From Mariniradius saccharolyticus AK6 (GTDB lineage Bacteria; Bacteroidota; Bacteroidia; Cytophagales; Cyclobacteriaceae): a DNA stretch of 64,000 nt. The stretch covers positions 248,001 through 312,000 of the forward strand of contig NZ_AMZY02000010.1 of NCBI RefSeq assembly GCF_000330725.2. The letters are read 5' to 3'. The number at the start of each line of letters is the position of its first letter. Position 1 is the first letter of the stretch. Made by a program: the position numbers and the translations under genes. Under the pieces are notes generated by a model that worked only from the letters and a program-made list of their open reading frames with translations, was not told where the DNA came from and did not search any database. Shown here one piece after another: positions 9,172-17,206 of this stretch.

Positions 9172-9510
9172 CTACACCTCCTCTATCACCGAATATCCTT
9201 CCGACATATCTCCGGAAGTCCAGGCCCATTTTTCATGCAGCCGAATTTTGCCATTGGGAAGGATTTCGGGGATGGAATGGCACTTGCCCGTCATGATTTC
9301 GCCCCTATCATTGATTTGGTGGTACACCATATCGATACAGCCGCTTTCATCCACTAAGCCTAGCAGATGACCTTGGATGATTCTTCCTCCTTGGTATGCC
9401 GCACTGAGGATATTGCCTGACTGCTGGTAGTGGAAGCGTGTCTCGGAGGAGGTTTCACCATTCCCCGTGTTTTGCACGGGCCTGAAGATTTTGTTGTGGT
9501 AGGTAGGCAT
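9172..9510 (-). CDS. Small conserved hypothetical protein
   Basis: A 112-residue soluble protein without signal peptide or membrane segment. It is rich in short beta-strand-like runs with Gly turns (AAYQGGRIIQGHLLG, HQINDRGEIMTG, ILPNGKIRLHEKW). From memory, similar short Bacteroidota proteins are sometimes mislabelled n-acetylglutamate synthase; nothing here resembles a GNAT fold or an amino-acid kinase, so I do not transfer that name. It could be a small sensory or lipid-binding beta-barrel. There is no operon partner; the next gene in the same direction is 110 nt upstream. Confidence 0.65.
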   Translation of the reverse strand: MPTYHNKIFRPVQNTGNGETSSETRFHYQQSGNILSAAYQGGRIIQGHLLGLVDESGCIDMVYHQINDRGEIMTGKCHSIPEILPNGKIRLHEKWAWTSGDMSEGYSVIEEV

Positions 9511-9620
9511 ATGTGATACGTTTATCAGTATTCCAGTCCTTACTTCTATATAGTTTCACGTTATCGAATCCATACGTGTGCATAAGCATTGGAGAATATA
9601 CAACAGGTCAAATTGAAACC

Positions 9621-10493
9621 TTAATCTTCATAATAGACTATTTCACGCTTAAAGACTTTTCTAAGGACTCCATCTATGAATTCTTTTTGCTCTATCCAAT
9701 TACCCAGTTCATCATAAGAATAAGTAAAAGTTGTTGTTCTTGATTCACCGCTTTCAACGGAACTTATTTTTTTTCCAACTACATTCCCAAACACATCAAG
9801 CTCGTTTTCAGACAAAAATGTTTTTCCTGTCCGTAGATCGGTCTCCAAAACCTTCGCCGGGTTTCTGTAAGAATCGCTTCCAAAAAAATTAATTGTAAGG
9901 TTCCTTAGCCTTGATTCGTTACCATAGTCTTCCACCTTGATTATCCGCTCCTGTTCGTCAAATTGAAAATACTTCCTAGCGATATAGGAGCTGTCGCTGT
10001 TAACTGTAGTAACCTCCTCCGTACGGTTTTCCAGCTTGTGATGATAGGCCATCCTCATTTCACTGTTTCGCTTTTCAATAATCGTAGTATGGTTTGTACT
10101 TGGATACAAATAATGAAAGCTTGCGGTATCTGTCTGATCAATGGATTTGAAGATGTACGTTTCTTCGATTAATCGATGTAACGAGTCATAGCGATAGGAC
10201 CAAGTTGCGGATGGAACAAGTTTACTATCATGTAGTTTTAAATCAATTTTCTTGACCTTCCATCCTTGACGATCAAATTGCACGATGAAATTTAGCATCC
10301 CAAAAAAATCGTATGGGACGAGATTTACTGTATCACTCTCTTTTCCACCTGGCTCAAATGCATAATTTCTGACTTCTTGGACTTGCCCTTTTAGATTCAT
10401 CGACACCGAGTGTTTGACAGATAATTGACTTTTTTGGCCAAAGGCAATTAGTGGCGTTCCAAAAAATAAAAGTAGAATAAGCAGTCTTTCCAT
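9621..10493 (-). CDS. Secreted hypothetical protein with YD/RHS-like repeats
   Basis: I place the start at 10493, because MERLLILLLFFGTPLIAFGQ is an ideal signal peptide; the in-frame ATG at 10526 only adds a non-signal leader. The mature protein (about 270 residues) contains repeated hairpin-like units of the form Y-x-Y-D-x-x-x-R/N: YRYDSLHRLIEE, FQFDEQERIIKVED and FTYSYDELGNWIEQ. These resemble the YD motifs of RHS proteins but are few and lack an RHS core or toxin tip. Envelope or extracellular location is inferred. It appears monocistronic and its function is unknown. Confidence 0.65.
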   Translation of the reverse strand: MERLLILLLFFGTPLIAFGQKSQLSVKHSVSMNLKGQVQEVRNYAFEPGGKESDTVNLVPYDFFGMLNFIVQFDRQGWKVKKIDLKLHDSKLVPSATWSYRYDSLHRLIEETYIFKSIDQTDTASFHYLYPSTNHTTIIEKRNSEMRMAYHHKLENRTEEVTTVNSDSSYIARKYFQFDEQERIIKVEDYGNESRLRNLTINFFGSDSYRNPAKVLETDLRTGKTFLSENELDVFGNVVGKKISSVESGESRTTTFTYSYDELGNWIEQKEFIDGVLRKVFKREIVYYED

Positions 10494-10721
10494 AGGTGTA
10501 ATTTTCAACAAAGAACCTAAGTTCAAAACAAAGTCGCACCAATTCTTTCAATTTTAGGATCGTCACTAAACTAGTGTGGAAAACTCTGCTTGCAAAATTG
10601 TGTGAAAATCTTTCCTACTAAGCGCATTCGCACAAAAGCTATCAAAACCGAAAAAAGGCTGGCCAATGAAACTCTAATTTAAAAGAATCGGAATTCTAAT
10701 TGGTCATTCAACCGCTTTCCT

Positions 10722-10813
10722 CTCCCCCTCTTGGGCTTGTCCCGATAGCCATCGCGGACAAGGACCCCATGACTAATCCCGCAGATTCGGGATTATACCA
10801 ATGAGCAAACGAA
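10722..10813 (-). pseudogene. Decayed tandem copy of tRNA-Asn interrupted by two palindromes
   Basis: Read on the minus strand, this stretch repeats the intact tRNA-Asn that ends 55 nt away. The 3' acceptor and T-stem (10722-10739) and the T-stem/anticodon-arm block CAAGGACCCCATGA (10759-10772) are identical. A weaker match to the D-arm and 5' side follows at about 10796-10813. The T-loop AAC is replaced by the 19-nt near-palindrome TCCCGATAGCCATCGCGGA (10740-10758). The anticodon region is replaced by the hairpin ATCCCGCAGATTCGGGAT (10776-10793). The flank ACCGCTTT is also shared with the intact gene. It cannot fold as a functional tRNA. Confidence 0.7.
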
Positions 10814-10831
10814 GCACCCCCTCGAAATGCT

Positions 10832-10865
10832 ATAAAAACAAAAAAGCGGCCACATGACCGCTTTT
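10832..10865 (-). terminator. Terminator of tRNA-Asn
   Basis: AAAAGCGG at 10842-10849 pairs with CCGCTTTT at 10858-10865. The minus-strand transcript then runs into a T-rich tract (complement of 10832-10841). It begins 2 nt after the tRNA 3' end. Confidence 0.85.
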
Positions 10866-10867
10866 CG

Positions 10868-10941
10868 CTCCCCCTCTTGGGCTTGAACCAAGGACCCCAT
10901 GATTAACAGTCATGTGCTCTAACCAACTGAGCTAAGGAGGA
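10868..10941 (-). tRNA. tRNA-Asn (anticodon GTT)
   Basis: A 74-nt cloverleaf. The acceptor stem TCCTCCT pairs with AGGGGGA (one G-U), the D arm is GCTC/GAGC, and the anticodon stem CATGA/TCATG encloses CTGTTAA with anticodon GTT. The T arm is CTTGG-TTCAAGC-CCAAG. The discriminator base is G and the CCA end is not encoded. It has its own promoter (10974-11005) and terminator, so it is a single-gene unit. Confidence 0.95.
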
Positions 10942-10973
10942 GTTTTATCTAACCGCTTTCGGTTAAAGTGTTG

Positions 10974-11005
10974 CAAAAGTAATAGCACTACCGTTTTTTT
11001 CCAAA
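10974..11005 (-). promoter_or_regulatory. Promoter of tRNA-Asn
   Basis: On the minus strand TTTG (complement of 11002-11005) is separated by 20 nt from TACTTTTG (complement of 10974-10981). This is a good Bacteroidota -33/-7 pair about 33 nt before the mature tRNA 5' end. The leader holds a small AACCG/CGGTT hairpin. Confidence 0.7.
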
Positions 11006-11206
11006 CCTCAATCTCAAAAAAATTCCATACCCCTTAGCTTCCATCTATTTTCATTCATAATCAGGTACTTATTTTTTGTGCCATACAAGGCCGAACAGGC
11101 TCAACATAAGATAATTCTCTTTCTGTTTGGAAAATTTCCCCCTGAGGACTACCAAACCTGCGCTAGATTCCATAAATTCCATTGTATTTACCCTGTCAAT
11201 CAATAT

Positions 11207-11665
11207 ATGGAAACATTTCAGATTACAGTCAACGGAAAAAAGCAAGATGTCACCGCCGACCCGGAAATGCCGCTCCTTTGGGTCATCCGCGACCTGCTTG
11301 CGATGAAAGGCACAAAATTCGGCTGTGGCCAAGCCCTTTGCGGCGCCTGCACCGTCCTCGTCGACAATGAGGCAGTAAGGTCCTGCAGCTACCCGATCTC
11401 CCAAGTAGGGGACCAGAAAATCACCACCATAGAGGGACTGTCCGAAGACGGCGATCACCCACTGCAGAAAGCCTGGGTAGAGCATATCGTGCCCCAATGC
11501 GGCTATTGCCAATCGGGTCAAATCATGAACGCGGCAGCACTATTGATCTCGAATCCTAAGCCATCCGAATCGGACCTCGAGGCGGCCATGGCCGGTAACC
11601 TCTGCCGTTGCGGCACCTATACCCGAATCAAAGATGCCATCCTTACCGCTTCCCAAAATAGCTAA
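11207..11665 (+). CDS. (2Fe-2S) subunit of a molybdenum hydroxylase (IorA-like)
   Basis: The small electron-transfer subunit of an isoquinoline-1-oxidoreductase/aldehyde-oxidase type molybdenum hydroxylase. The ATG at 11207 gives [12 protein letters not shown] and a normal 152-residue length; the longer in-frame ATG at 11078 adds 43 atypical residues. The plant-ferredoxin cluster ligands are C40, C45, C48 and C60. The second cluster is bound by C98, C101, C133 and C135 (CGYC...CRCG). It passes electrons from the Mo subunit encoded 3 nt downstream. It lacks an export signal and would have to travel with the Tat-bearing large subunit. Confidence 0.92.
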   Translation: METFQITVNGKKQDVTADPEMPLLWVIRDLLAMKGTKFGCGQALCGACTVLVDNEAVRSCSYPISQVGDQKITTIEGLSEDGDHPLQKAWVEHIVPQCGYCQSGQIMNAAALLISNPKPSESDLEAAMAGNLCRCGTYTRIKDAILTASQNS

Positions 11666-11668
11666 GCC

Positions 11669-13954
11669 ATGAAAAGTTTTATCCCTGTGTTCAAAACAAG
11701 AGAACCGCAAAACAAAAGTGAGGTGTTCATTCCCTCCAGGCGTGATTTTCTCAAACTCGGTTCATTGGCCACCGGCGGCTTTCTATTGGGCGTCAATTTC
11801 CAATGCAGCGGGCCGAAGGGCGAATTGCTTACTTTTGCACCCAATGTGTACCTCAGCATCGACTCGGACAATCTCGTTACGATCATTGCCCACCGCTCAG
11901 AAATGGGCACTGGTATCCGCACCTCCTTGCCCCAAATCGTCGCGGATGAATTGGGTGCTGACTGGAACAAGGTGAAGATCGTACAGGCCGAGGGAGACGA
12001 GGAAAAGTACGGCAACCAAAATACGGACGGCTCATTTTCCGTCCGGATGTTTTATGAGCCCATGCGCAAGGCAGGCGCTACAGCAAAGCATATGCTGGTC
12101 GCAGCCGCAGCCGAAAAATGGGGCGTCCCGGCATCCGAATGCACCACTGAAAACGGTCAAGTTATCCATGCGGGGAGCAACAAGAAAATCGATTTTGGGG
12201 ACTTGATCGAAAAGGTCAAGGATGCACCCATCCCGGCACCGGAATCCGTGACGTTGAAGGACCCTTCCACTTTTACGCTGATTGGCAAGGATGTCGCCAT
12301 CTATGATAACAAGGCGATCGCCACCGGCAAAGCTGTCTTTGGTGCGGACGTGGATCTTCCAAACATGAAGATCGCCGTCGTCCGCCGCAGCCCGGTGGTT
12401 GGTGCAAAAGTCATTTCCTACAAGGATGAAAAAACGCTTGCCATCCCCGGTGTCAGCCAAGTCGTGAAAATCGACGGCGCGGGCATTCCTCCCGGCTTGG
12501 ACAAACCCTTGGAAGGCTTGGCGGTCATCGCAGACAATACCTGGGCGGCTATCAAAGGCGCTGATGCATTGGAAATTGAGTGGGACCTGGGGCCAAACCA
12601 AAGCTATAACTCCGAAATCCAGCTCGAAGAAATGCTTGCCAGTACCGCCAAGGACGGCAAAATCCGACGAACGCGCGGCAATTTCAAAACCGCACTTCAA
12701 GGTGCCGCAAAGGTCATCGAGCGTACCTATGCAGCTCCATTCTACGCCCACTCGACGATCGAGCCGCCGGCAGCAATCGCTGATTACAAAGGCGACGGCA
12801 CGGTCGAGATCTGGGCGCCTACGCAGCATCCCCAATGGGCCCGGCAAGCCGTGGCCGCTGCCTTGGACATCGATTACCAGCAGGTCAAAATGAACGTGAC
12901 GCTCCTCGGTGGTGGATTCGGGAGAAAATCGAAGCCTGACTTTGTGGTCGAAGCGGCCTTGCTCTCCAAAGCCGCCAAATCACCTGTCAGGGTCCAATGG
13001 ACACGGCAATGTGATCTGAACCATGATTTCTACCATTCCCTGAGTGCGCAGCGAATAAAGGCCACGATCGACAAAGACGGCAAGATTTCAGGCTGGAACC
13101 ACCACACGGTCTTCCCGGCCATTGGTGCCACCGGAAATGCCGACGAGGTCCATCCTTCTGATGGCGAACTGGGCCTTGGCTGCACGGACTTCCCGTACAA
13201 CGTCCCCCATATCCAAATCGAAACCCACGAGTCCAAGGCCCATACCCGTATCGGCTGGCTGCGCTCAGTGAGCAATATCCACCATTCCTTCGCCATCAAT
13301 TGCATGATGGACGAGTTGGCGGAGGCGCGGGGCGTAGATCCTGTGCAGCAAGCTTTGGAATATCTCGGCGAGGATCGGAATATCACATTTACGGAGGAAA
13401 TGCCAGGTGGGAAATATGAAAACTACGGTGAGCCCATAGATGCTTTCCCTTGGAACACAGGCAGGATGAAGCGCGTCATCGAGCGGGTAGCCAAAGAGGC
13501 GGGTTGGGGAAATGCGCTTCCCGAGGGCCAGTCCTTGGGATTTGCTTCGCAAAAAAGCTTCCTGACCTATGTCGCCTGTATCGTCAAGGTACAAAAAGAT
13601 ACCAACGGAAAAATCAGCATTCCCGAAGTCCACTACGCCGTCGACTGTGGCGTGGCGGTGAACACGGACAGGATACGGTCACAGTTTGAAGGGGGTGCAC
13701 AATTCGCGACGAGTTTGGTGATGACATCTGCGATCACCTTTGAAAATGGCAAGGTCAAACAAAACAACTTTGACACCTATCAGATCATCCGAATGCCGCA
13801 ATCCCCGAAAAAAATCCATGTGCATATCGTGGAAAGCCAGGAAAAGCCAACCGGCGTGGGAGAACCACCCGTTCCGCCCTACATTCCTGCTTTGTGCAAC
13901 GCGATGTACAAACTCACGGGAGAAAGGATTTTCAAGCTTCCATTTGGAGCCTGA
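11669..13954 (+). CDS. Molybdopterin-binding subunit of a xanthine-dehydrogenase-family hydroxylase (IorB-like)
   Basis: The 761-residue catalytic subunit that hydroxylates a heterocycle or aldehyde with water as oxygen donor. A twin-arginine signal sits near the N-terminus (R24-R25, SRRDFLKLGSLATGG), so the complex is probably exported. The cofactor-contacting GGGFGRK loop is at about 413-419, and the conserved catalytic glutamate is E732 in GVGEPP near the C-terminus, as in xanthine oxidase. Length and the single-chain two-lobed layout match the IorB/isoquinoline oxidoreductase beta group. No cytochrome, FAD subunit or XdhC/CoxI-type maturation gene is adjacent. The substrate is unknown. 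The operon of two genes is closed by a terminator at 13962-14010. Confidence 0.9.
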   Translation: MKSFIPVFKTREPQNKSEVFIPSRRDFLKLGSLATGGFLLGVNFQCSGPKGELLTFAPNVYLSIDSDNLVTIIAHRSEMGTGIRTSLPQIVADELGADWNKVKIVQAEGDEEKYGNQNTDGSFSVRMFYEPMRKAGATAKHMLVAAAAEKWGVPASECTTENGQVIHAGSNKKIDFGDLIEKVKDAPIPAPESVTLKDPSTFTLIGKDVAIYDNKAIATGKAVFGADVDLPNMKIAVVRRSPVVGAKVISYKDEKTLAIPGVSQVVKIDGAGIPPGLDKPLEGLAVIADNTWAAIKGADALEIEWDLGPNQSYNSEIQLEEMLASTAKDGKIRRTRGNFKTALQGAAKVIERTYAAPFYAHSTIEPPAAIADYKGDGTVEIWAPTQHPQWARQAVAAALDIDYQQVKMNVTLLGGGFGRKSKPDFVVEAALLSKAAKSPVRVQWTRQCDLNHDFYHSLSAQRIKATIDKDGKISGWNHHTVFPAIGATGNADEVHPSDGELGLGCTDFPYNVPHIQIETHESKAHTRIGWLRSVSNIHHSFAINCMMDELAEARGVDPVQQALEYLGEDRNITFTEEMPGGKYENYGEPIDAFPWNTGRMKRVIERVAKEAGWGNALPEGQSLGFASQKSFLTYVACIVKVQKDTNGKISIPEVHYAVDCGVAVNTDRIRSQFEGGAQFATSLVMTSAITFENGKVKQNNFDTYQIIRMPQSPKKIHVHIVESQEKPTGVGEPPVPPYIPALCNAMYKLTGERIFKLPFGA

Positions 13955-13961
13955 GTTTGTT

Positions 13962-14010
13962 AAACCCCTTCGGAAAAACTGTGCAAATCAGTCAATCCGA
14001 AGGGGTTTTT
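13962..14010 (+). terminator. Terminator of the molybdenum hydroxylase operon
   Basis: AAACCCCTTCGGA at 13962-13974 pairs with TCCGAAGGGGTTT at 13996-14008, with a 21-nt loop and further Ts after the stem. The stop codon of the Mo subunit is 7 nt upstream. Confidence 0.8.
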
Positions 14011-14044
14011 CACTTTTTTGAAACGCAACATATACATATTTTAG

Positions 14045-14079
14045 TAGATTTGGGCGTTTTAGTGCATATCACCCAAATC
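14045..14079 (+). promoter_or_regulatory. -7-like box and leader hairpin before the AsmA gene
   Basis: TAGATTTG at 14045-14052 fits TAnnTTTG. GATTTGGG (14047-14054) is complementary to CCCAAATC (14072-14079), and the second arm ends one base before the ATG at 14081. No well-spaced TTG is present upstream, so promoter status is uncertain. The hairpin could limit access to the start codon. Confidence 0.4.
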
Positions 14080-14080
14080 C

Positions 14081-17000
14081 ATGAAACGCAAGCTTTTAAT
14101 TATTTTCACTGTATTTTTTGTGGTGCCTACCTTGATTTTGGGCATCTCCTTCGCGATCCTGCAAAGACACCAACAAGAACTTACCCAAAAGGTGATCGAC
14201 TCCCTCAATCGGGAATTTGTCGGTGAACTCACCCTCGAGCGAACGGGGCTCGCCTTTTTTGAAAATTTCCCCTATCTCTCGATTGATCTGAAAGGCGTAG
14301 CGTTTTACGATTCCAAAGCACAAAATTCGAAGCCATTGTACCGGTTTGAGGATATCTATCTGGGCTTCAATGTCCTTGACCTGCTGAGCACCAACTATAC
14401 GATCAAAAAAATAAAAGTAAAACAAGGACATTTGGACGTGGTCAAGTATCCAAATGGGGATATCAATATTCTTTTGGCCAAGGGCATGAAGGAGGAAAAA
14501 ACCACGGAAGACTCCGACTTGGATCTTGACCTTGCGTCCATTGAAATAGAAAAAATCGATGTTTCCTACCGGGACCTCGGGATGGAGACCGACTATGTCA
14601 TGCACATTGGCAAACTAAAGAGTAGCGTGTCGATACAGGAAAACCAACTAGAATTGGAGACGATCGGCAACCTTATTTTTGATCTGGATTATCAGGGAAC
14701 CCACACTTTTTTTTCGAACAAACATGTACAATTGGACCTTGATCTTCAATATGATCTGGAAAAGCCAAAACTTACCCTGAATCCCTCCCAAATCCAGTTG
14801 GAAGAGGCATTTTTCGCCGTTTCAGGAACCGTAGATCTCAGCAATGAACTGACCGATTTCGACCTGAAGCTCGAGGGTCAAAAACCCGATTTCAAGATGG
14901 TCGCGGCATTTCTCCCCGCGGATCTTGCCGCGGCACTCAACGAATACCAAAACCAAGGCGAGGTGTTTTTCCACGGATCCGTCAACGGTCCACTCGGAGG
15001 TGAGCAGTTTCCTGCAATCTCGCTTGAGTTTGGCTGTGAGGATGCCTATTTCCTCAATCCTGAGATCAACAAAAAAGTCGAAAAGGTCAGGTTCACGGGA
15101 TTCTACACCAATGGTGCGGAGCGGAATCTGAAGACCTCGGAATTGGTACTGCAAAATGTATTTGCAAAACCGGACAAGGGTATTTTTGAAGGTAGCCTGA
15201 CCGTCAGGAATTTCGAAGATCCCTATGTCAAGATCAAACTCAATGCCGACTTCGATCTAGGTTTCGTCGGGGAGTTCTTTAATTTGGATGGAATTGACGG
15301 CATAGAAGGACAGGTTATTCTCAGCATGGATTTCGACGAACTGGTGGACCTGGATGCCTCCCAAGCCAGCCTCACTAAAATCAAAGAAAGTGTCCAATCA
15401 GAATTGACCCTGAGAAATCTCCACTTCCGCTTAGCTGACTATCCCTATCCAATCAAAGACGTCAACGCCCATATGGTGATGGAGGCAGGAAAAATCACAC
15501 TCGATTCCCTTCGCCTCAAAATCGAGGATTCGGATTTTCGCTTGGCAGGGACAATCAGCGACTTTCCGGCGATTATCCATGGACTTCAAAAGCCCGTGGA
15601 TGTCAAATTACAGGCAAGTGCGGAAAAACTGGATTTTGGTAAGCTGACCAACACGCCTGACGGGGAAACGCTAGAGGACCTTTCGCTCAAGTTGAGCTTT
15701 GCGGCAATCGCGCAGGATTTGATGCATTTTGACCATTTGCCAAAGGGTGAGTTTTTCATCGATGACCTCTACGCCAAGCTTGGCAAGTACCCACATACGC
15801 TTCATGATTTCGAGGCTGATATACTGATCGGAAACAACGAACTGGAGGTGAAGGGGTTCAAGGGTGAAATCGACCAATCAGATTTCTTTTTGAATGGCAG
15901 GGTGGAAAATTTCGAAAAATGGTTTCAGGATAGAATCGAAGGAGAATCGACATTTGAATGGGATGTCCGCTCCAAACAATTGAGAATTAATGACCTCCTG
16001 ACCTACAACGGGGTAAATTACCTTCCGCAATCTTGGCGGGAAGAAGTACTCAGCAATTTGCATATTCATGGCACGGTCGATCTCCATTACGAGGGGGACC
16101 TGCAGTCTGCAGATCTATACCTCACTCAATTGGAGGGGAAAACTACCCTGCATCCCTTGAAACTGGAAAATTTCAGCGGGCGCATCCACTACGAGCCTGA
16201 CTATCTTTTGGTCGAAAACTTCGGCGGGAAAATGGGCCTTTCAGATTTCAATATCCACATGGGCTTGGGATTGGATTCCGCCCACGCGACCAAACCCGAT
16301 TATTTCCACTTCAAGGCCAACGCTCTGGACCTAGACGCACTGATGGGTTTCAAGAGCATAGAAGAAGATACCAACCATCAAGAAGCATTCAATATCTTCA
16401 AGGTTCCCTTTCGAAACATGGAATTCAAGGCTGACATCAAGAAGCTAAACTATCACACCTATTGGCTGGAGGATGTGCTTGGCCGTGCACGGACCACGGA
16501 GGACCATTACCTCTACCTCGATACTTTGGCACTGAGCTTGGCAGATGGAAATTTGGGTCTCAAAGGCTATTTCAATGGGAGCAACCCGGACGAACTCTAC
16601 TTTTCGAGCAAAATGCGCGCGGAAAAGCTCGATATCGACAAGTTGCTTTTCAAGTTTGAAAACTTTGGCCAGGACTATCTGATCAATGAAAACCTGCACG
16701 GCAAGGTCTCCGGCACCATTGACAGCAAATTCCGCGTGTATCCAGACCTTACCCCCATCGTGGACAAATCAGAAGCAAAAATGGACTTGACGGTTTACCA
16801 AGGCAGCTTGGTGAATTTCGGGCCGATGTCGGCCCTGGCAGGCTATTTTTCCGACAAAAACCTCAACCGCATCCGGTTCGACACGCTCTCCAATACCTTC
16901 GACCTGAAGGGCGGAGTATTGCACATCCCCAGGATGAATATCAATTCCAGCTTGGGATTCATTGAGCTTTCCGGTACGCAGGGCCTGGATATGAAGATGG

Positions 17001-17206
17001 ACTATTTCCTGCGTATTCCTTTGGGTATGGTTACCCAGGTGGGATTCAGGTCGCTTTTCGGTGGCAAAAACAAAAACGAAATCGATCCTGACCGTGAAGA
17101 TGCCATTGTCTATCGTGATACCGACAAACGGGTCCGATTCGTCAATATCAACATGACCGGAACCCCGGACGATTACAAAATCGGCTTGGGAAAAGATCGG
17201 AACTAG
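14081..17206 (+). CDS. AsmA family protein
   Basis: A 1041-residue protein with one N-terminal membrane anchor (residues about 4-25, LLIIFTVFFVVPTLILGISF). An AsmA-type start follows (FVGELTLERTGLAFFENFPYLSIDLKGV). The rest is a long array of beta-rich repeats (LxLxxFxGxIxYxxxxLxVENFGGKMGLSDF and variants) and an AsmA C-terminal region (IPRMNINSSLGFIELSGTQ). AsmA-like proteins form periplasmic bridge-like grooves thought to move phospholipids between membranes. The Bacteroidota version is anchored in the inner membrane. It is monocistronic; its TAG stop overlaps the stop of the convergent ThuA gene within CTAG. Confidence 0.85.
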   Translation: MKRKLLIIFTVFFVVPTLILGISFAILQRHQQELTQKVIDSLNREFVGELTLERTGLAFFENFPYLSIDLKGVAFYDSKAQNSKPLYRFEDIYLGFNVLDLLSTNYTIKKIKVKQGHLDVVKYPNGDINILLAKGMKEEKTTEDSDLDLDLASIEIEKIDVSYRDLGMETDYVMHIGKLKSSVSIQENQLELETIGNLIFDLDYQGTHTFFSNKHVQLDLDLQYDLEKPKLTLNPSQIQLEEAFFAVSGTVDLSNELTDFDLKLEGQKPDFKMVAAFLPADLAAALNEYQNQGEVFFHGSVNGPLGGEQFPAISLEFGCEDAYFLNPEINKKVEKVRFTGFYTNGAERNLKTSELVLQNVFAKPDKGIFEGSLTVRNFEDPYVKIKLNADFDLGFVGEFFNLDGIDGIEGQVILSMDFDELVDLDASQASLTKIKESVQSELTLRNLHFRLADYPYPIKDVNAHMVMEAGKITLDSLRLKIEDSDFRLAGTISDFPAIIHGLQKPVDVKLQASAEKLDFGKLTNTPDGETLEDLSLKLSFAAIAQDLMHFDHLPKGEFFIDDLYAKLGKYPHTLHDFEADILIGNNELEVKGFKGEIDQSDFFLNGRVENFEKWFQDRIEGESTFEWDVRSKQLRINDLLTYNGVNYLPQSWREEVLSNLHIHGTVDLHYEGDLQSADLYLTQLEGKTTLHPLKLENFSGRIHYEPDYLLVENFGGKMGLSDFNIHMGLGLDSAHATKPDYFHFKANALDLDALMGFKSIEEDTNHQEAFNIFKVPFRNMEFKADIKKLNYHTYWLEDVLGRARTTEDHYLYLDTLALSLADGNLGLKGYFNGSNPDELYFSSKMRAEKLDIDKLLFKFENFGQDYLINENLHGKVSGTIDSKFRVYPDLTPIVDKSEAKMDLTVYQGSLVNFGPMSALAGYFSDKNLNRIRFDTLSNTFDLKGGVLHIPRMNINSSLGFIELSGTQGLDMKMDYFLRIPLGMVTQVGFRSLFGGKNKNEIDPDREDAIVYRDTDKRVRFVNINMTGTPDDYKIGLGKDRN

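Noticed and set aside
12032-12847. A 271-codon minus-strand frame opposite the Mo-hydroxylase subunit
   Set aside because: It is antisense to a strongly conserved catalytic subunit and has no recognisable features.
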